Part shown: positions 5,871 through 8,387 of the stretch, in pieces | How the letters are laid out: every line of letters starts with the position of its first letter | Numbering within the stretch: position 1 is the first letter of the stretch | Origin: Armatimonadota bacterium | GTDB lineage: Bacteria > Armatimonadota > Hebobacteria > Hebobacterales > WVXJ01 | DNA: 8,387 bases | Assembly: GCA_011773575.1 (NCBI GenBank) | Contig: WVXJ01000033.1 | Location: 10,712 to 19,098, forward strand | Direction of reading: 5' to 3' | Position numbers and translations under genes: made by a program | The notes under the pieces: generated by a model | Told to the model about the DNA's origin: nothing | The model's input: only the letters and a program-made list of their open reading frames with translations | Databases searched by the model: none

Positions 5871-8078
5871 TTATGCAGCTTCCAGCTCTGGGCTGTAGGG
5901 ACCGACGGACACCCAGACCCAGTCGATCGACGTTGGCCGGTTGTAGCCGAGGCGCCCGCGGAGCAGCTTGCCCTTGCGGACCGTAGCCGTGTTCAGGGCG
6001 TCGCTGAAATCAACCCGGAAGGCCGTTGCCTCGTCGGTTGTCTCGAACGCCCCCAGCGCCATCTGTGCGGCCAGAAACGCTCGCACGGTACGGTGCGCCC
6101 GTCGTCGTAGGGCCCGTGTGTTGTTTGCGTGCCGTGCAAACTTGAGACCGATCCTGACGGTCCGGTTCATGTAGCTCGTACCGCGACGCTGTTGGATCTG
6201 CGGCCAGTTGCCCGTTTCCAGGAGCGTTTTGGTACCGTCTAGCCAGCGGTCGCTTTCGCCTGCGCAGACCGGGTTGATCAGCTCCGGGTAGACGATGTCG
6301 CGCTTGCGCTTGTCGAACACCTCGTCCGTCTCGTAGCCGGTGACCCCGGTGATGTTGCCGCGCTCAACACCGGCGGGCGGCTGGTAGATACCGCCAGGCG
6401 TTTCACCGTCCGTGCGCGCATACACACCGGCGATGAATCCGCTCGGTGCGACCGTGATCATCTCGTCCGCGTCGGACGTGAAGATCGCCTCAGCTGGGTT
6501 GCCGATACGGATACGCGGCCAGTAGATCGCGCCGAACTCGGATAGGTTCTTCAGTGCCGCGGTCGTCTTGACGTATGTGACGATCTCCGTGGCTGACTGT
6601 CCGGCCGGTGGGTCGAGTACCGCGAATACGTCGCCGTTGCGCCACGTCTCGCAATAGGTCAGCATGGTCTGGTGGACCGTGGCCGAAGCGCGCCCAGGGA
6701 CGATCAGTAGCGACAGGTTCTCGACCGTATCGAGCAGGTATAGCCCGGTCGGTCCGGCGGAGCTACCGACGAAGTCGGCGTCTGCAAGACTGGTCAGCCC
6801 GTCGTCACCACCGCTCATGGAGTACGTGCCGTTATCGGGCCGGTTACCAGGAGGCGTCCCGGTCAGCAGGTCTTCGGCGTATACCAGCTTCGAGATTTCG
6901 TTGCCAGTATTCATGATCGTGACCCAGTAGCGCGGCGAGGTGAGCACGGTGCTCAGGTTGACCCAGACCTCGCGAGTTGCGGTGCCCTCCTTGATCGACA
7001 GGTTGAACTCGTCGCTGTCACCGCTGGACGCCGCTGCGACTACCACGTCGAGCGTATTGACGTAGGCGCCGTCCCACAGCCCGTGTACCTTGCCCATGTC
7101 GCCCGGGCCGGCCGCAGAGCCGCTGTGGACCGAATTGTCGAGGCCGATCTCGTCGTCGGCGGTAGAGCTCGCCTCGACCTGAATCGAGCCACCAGCACCA
7201 ACCGTCGGCGTCTTGATCGTGACCTTGCCGTCGGATTCGACGGTAACTTGAGCCGTAGTGTCACCTTCTACGCGGGTCTTGACCTCGGCCGCCGTCACCG
7301 CGTCGATATCGACCACGTCGCCGGTGCCGTTTGTGGTGCCAGTACTCAAGCCAAGCGTGGCTAGGGCCGTGCCACCGGTGATGTCGATCTCTGACCCGGT
7401 ACCCGCCTTGTCGCTGGTAAGCCGTAGTTCGCCACCATCGTCGTCGGCGTACCCGCCTTGCAACTGCGGGTTGATTTCGTCGATGACTTGCGCCAGGGTT
7501 TGCGCCCCGGAGGTAAACGTGATGGTCTGCGTATCGCCATCGTTGTTCATCTCCAGGATGATCGTTTCGCCGCCGGCGAACGTCGTAGGATACGTTCCGC
7601 TTGATCCGCTTACCGTGGCCGCAGCCGCGTCGAACGTAGCGGTCTGTGTACCACCGGCGTCGACCTTGAGATCCAGATCGTCACCAGGCGACAGGTTAAA
7701 CGGCTCCGCGTTCGTGCTGGTGACGCTTCCCTGTGTTGCCGCACCGGTTGTGGTCAGCGTGGCCAGCCCGGCAGCGGACGTCTTGTTGGCCTGGTCGGTC
7801 GCGTCCGGGCTATAGTGGACCGTACGCACGCCCCAGAAGAACCCGGTGCCAACCTGCAGGTAGAACCCGAACGCGGCCATCGTCAGATCGGCGCTAGCCG
7901 CAAAGCCTCCGTAGATGTCGACCCATCCGTCGAAGTTGGTTGTGAGCCGCGTCTCATTGACCGGGCCCATCTTCGTGACACCGACTGCTCCGACTACGGC
8001 AGTCGGCAGCGTGGGCAACGCGGCAAAGGTCGGCGCCTCCTCCGTGATGATCACGTCGCTCGCAAGTAGCTCAGGCAT
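5871..8078 (-). CDS. Contractile tail sheath protein with beta-rich insertion
   Basis: The protein has 735 residues, longer than compact sheaths of about 400-500. The N-terminus has the sheath pattern: a strand, then VVGAVGVTKMGPVNETRLTT (28-47), NFDGWVDIYGGFA (48-60), and a helix leading to GTGFFWGVRTVHYS (77-90). The conserved core resumes after about residue 325, with LTSLADADFVG (428-438), a middle domain, and the C-terminal hallmark: SYMNRTVRIGLKFARHANNT (635-654), a helix at 657-675, FRVDFSDALNTATVRKGKLL (687-706) and a final strand ending near the C-terminus. Residues about 92-325 form an insertion described separately. Sheath subunits surround the tube and contract to drive it through the host envelope. 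Residues 689 onward would carry the handshake strands that link neighbouring subunits. ATG 8078 has AAGGAG (8091-8086, 7-nt spacer) plus a nearer AGGAG. Nothing suggests truncation or frameshift. Confidence 0.93.
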   Translation of the reverse strand: MPELLASDVIITEEAPTFAALPTLPTAVVGAVGVTKMGPVNETRLTTNFDGWVDIYGGFAASADLTMAAFGFYLQVGTGFFWGVRTVHYSPDATDQANKTSAAGLATLTTTGAATQGSVTSTNAEPFNLSPGDDLDLKVDAGGTQTATFDAAAATVSGSSGTYPTTFAGGETIILEMNNDGDTQTITFTSGAQTLAQVIDEINPQLQGGYADDDGGELRLTSDKAGTGSEIDITGGTALATLGLSTGTTNGTGDVVDIDAVTAAEVKTRVEGDTTAQVTVESDGKVTIKTPTVGAGGSIQVEASSTADDEIGLDNSVHSGSAAGPGDMGKVHGLWDGAYVNTLDVVVAAASSGDSDEFNLSIKEGTATREVWVNLSTVLTSPRYWVTIMNTGNEISKLVYAEDLLTGTPPGNRPDNGTYSMSGGDDGLTSLADADFVGSSAGPTGLYLLDTVENLSLLIVPGRASATVHQTMLTYCETWRNGDVFAVLDPPAGQSATEIVTYVKTTAALKNLSEFGAIYWPRIRIGNPAEAIFTSDADEMITVAPSGFIAGVYARTDGETPGGIYQPPAGVERGNITGVTGYETDEVFDKRKRDIVYPELINPVCAGESDRWLDGTKTLLETGNWPQIQQRRGTSYMNRTVRIGLKFARHANNTRALRRRAHRTVRAFLAAQMALGAFETTDEATAFRVDFSDALNTATVRKGKLLRGRLGYNRPTSIDWVWVSVGPYSPELEAA
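7107..7589 (-). repeat. Two tandem flagellin hook-IN-like protein repeats inside the sheath gene
   Basis: Sheath residues 164-250 and 254-324 align with one another. Matching elements are TLAQVIDEIN with TAAEVKTRVE, DDGGELRLTS with ESDGKVTIKT, and GTGSEIDITGG followed by LGLSTG with GAGGSIQVEAS followed by IGLDNS. The first copy matches the flagellin hook-IN motif, namely a strand pair, a helix ending in IN, a 'ggrL.ltS..tG....i.i' strand pair, and a closing LGL. A partial third copy, GDDLDLKVDAGGTQTATF at 132-149, resembles GETIILEMNNDGDTQTITF in the second. In sheath structures, extra domains sit on the outer surface, so these repeats may decorate the tail. That position is inference from family knowledge. 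Confidence 0.65.
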
Positions 8079-8098
8079 GTCTCCTCTCCTTCACGCGG

Positions 8099-8387
8099 CT
8101 ACTTCGCGGGCTCGAACCGAATCCGCCTCGGCCGGCTCTTCAGCGCTGCAGCCACTTCTGGACACTGCAGCACAGCCGGATGAAGCGGCACGGACTTGCC
8201 TTTCGGTGCCAACGTGATCGATTTTGGGCGGCGTACCCGCTTGGTCACGCGTACGGGATCGCCGGTTTTTTTGTCCAGCTCGGTCTTGGGTAGATCCACG
8301 TTAGAGCAGGAGCACGCTCCCGCCCCCGCACAGTAGACCTCGTGCGGCAGGTTGAATCCGGGGATCTGACCAAGTAGCTCGACTAGC
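8099..8387 (-). CDS. C-terminal end of an unrecognised tail-region protein (5' part missing)
   Basis: The frame is open from the right edge to a TAG at 8101-8099, giving the last 95 residues of a protein whose start lies outside the window. A GTG at 8299 is an in-frame internal candidate (66 residues), but it has no well-placed Shine-Dalgarno and the codons before it look coding, so I prefer the run-off reading. Visible features are a hydrophobic start (LVELLGQIPGFNLP), a short Cys cluster YCAGAGACSCS, a polar stretch with VRVTKRVRRPKSITLAPKGK, and a basic ending RPRRIRFEPAK. I do not recognise the family. Its place immediately upstream of the sheath is where tail completion, terminator or neck proteins are often found; that is only context. 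It ends 20 nt before the sheath ATG, so it is likely in the same transcript. A run of seven A's in its coding strand (8272-8266) is noted elsewhere. Confidence 0.6.
   Translation of the reverse strand, partial: LVELLGQIPGFNLPHEVYCAGAGACSCSNVDLPKTELDKKTGDPVRVTKRVRRPKSITLAPKGKSVPLHPAVLQCPEVAAALKSRPRRIRFEPAK

Noticed and set aside
7258..7815. A 185-codon open frame on the plus strand opposite the sheath gene.
   Set aside because: It is the antisense shadow of a well-supported sheath gene, has Ala/Val/Ser/Pro-rich composition typical of such shadows, and no convincing start signal.
8266..8272. Run of seven A's on the coding strand (GAC AAA AAA ACC) with an open -1 frame down to about 8090, suggesting a second frameshift.
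   Set aside because: The base before the two AAA codons is C, so tandem re-pairing is imperfect, and the -1 frame reads as unstructured Arg/Ala/Ser-rich sequence. Open alternative frames are common in GC-rich DNA.
1..8387. Extracellular contractile injection system rather than phage tail.
   Set aside because: The frameshifted chaperone pair and the TP901-type tape measure are phage-tail traits, and no AAA ATPase or toxin cargo gene is seen, though only part of the locus is visible. A tailocin remains possible.

Overview
This window is a tightly packed block of tail genes from a contractile-tailed (myovirus-like) bacteriophage, prophage or related tailocin. Every supported gene lies on the minus strand, so transcription runs from the right edge (base 8387) to the left edge (base 1). 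Base composition is GC-rich (about 60% in the stretches I counted), which suits a high-GC bacterial host. I cannot name the host from these bases. No integrase, lysis, replication, capsid, tRNA, IS or CRISPR feature is visible.

In transcription order the layout is: the C-terminal end of an unrecognised gene (8387-8099); a tail sheath protein with a large beta-rich insertion (8078-5871); the tail tube protein (5858-5403); a short spacer with a perfect hairpin (5392-5374); a tail assembly chaperone gene (5354-4500) with a second overlapping reading frame (to 4357) reached by a likely -1 ribosomal frameshift on a T7 slippery run (4641-4635); a 913-residue tape measure protein starting with TTG (4355-1614); a small baseplate/tube-initiator protein resembling the N-terminal domain of Afp7/Pvc7 (1614-1045); a LysM protein of the P2 gpX type (1042-698); and the N-terminal 232 residues of a gpD/gp27-like baseplate hub (698-1, running off the left edge). 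There is no gene-free stretch longer than about 50 bases.

The order sheath, tube, chaperone with frameshift, tape measure, baseplate hub is the classic one for contractile phages. Tube subunits polymerise around the tape measure, kept soluble by the chaperones, starting from the hub, LysM and initiator proteins. The sheath then assembles around the tube. The frameshifted chaperone and the long TP901-type tape measure argue for a phage tail rather than an extracellular contractile injection system, although the initiator protein looks like a contractile injection system component.

Most interesting points: (1) the -1 frameshift signal, with a Shine-Dalgarno-like AGGA exactly 10 nt upstream; (2) the frameshift product's stop codon lies 1 nt from the tape measure TTG start, which could tie tape-measure output to frameshift frequency; (3) two tandem flagellin hook-IN-like repeats, plus a partial third, inserted in the sheath; (4) a CIS-tube-like domain and a LysM domain as two adjacent genes that are fused in Afp7/Pvc7. 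I see no clearly new kind of system; the novelty is in the details of a recognisable tail module.
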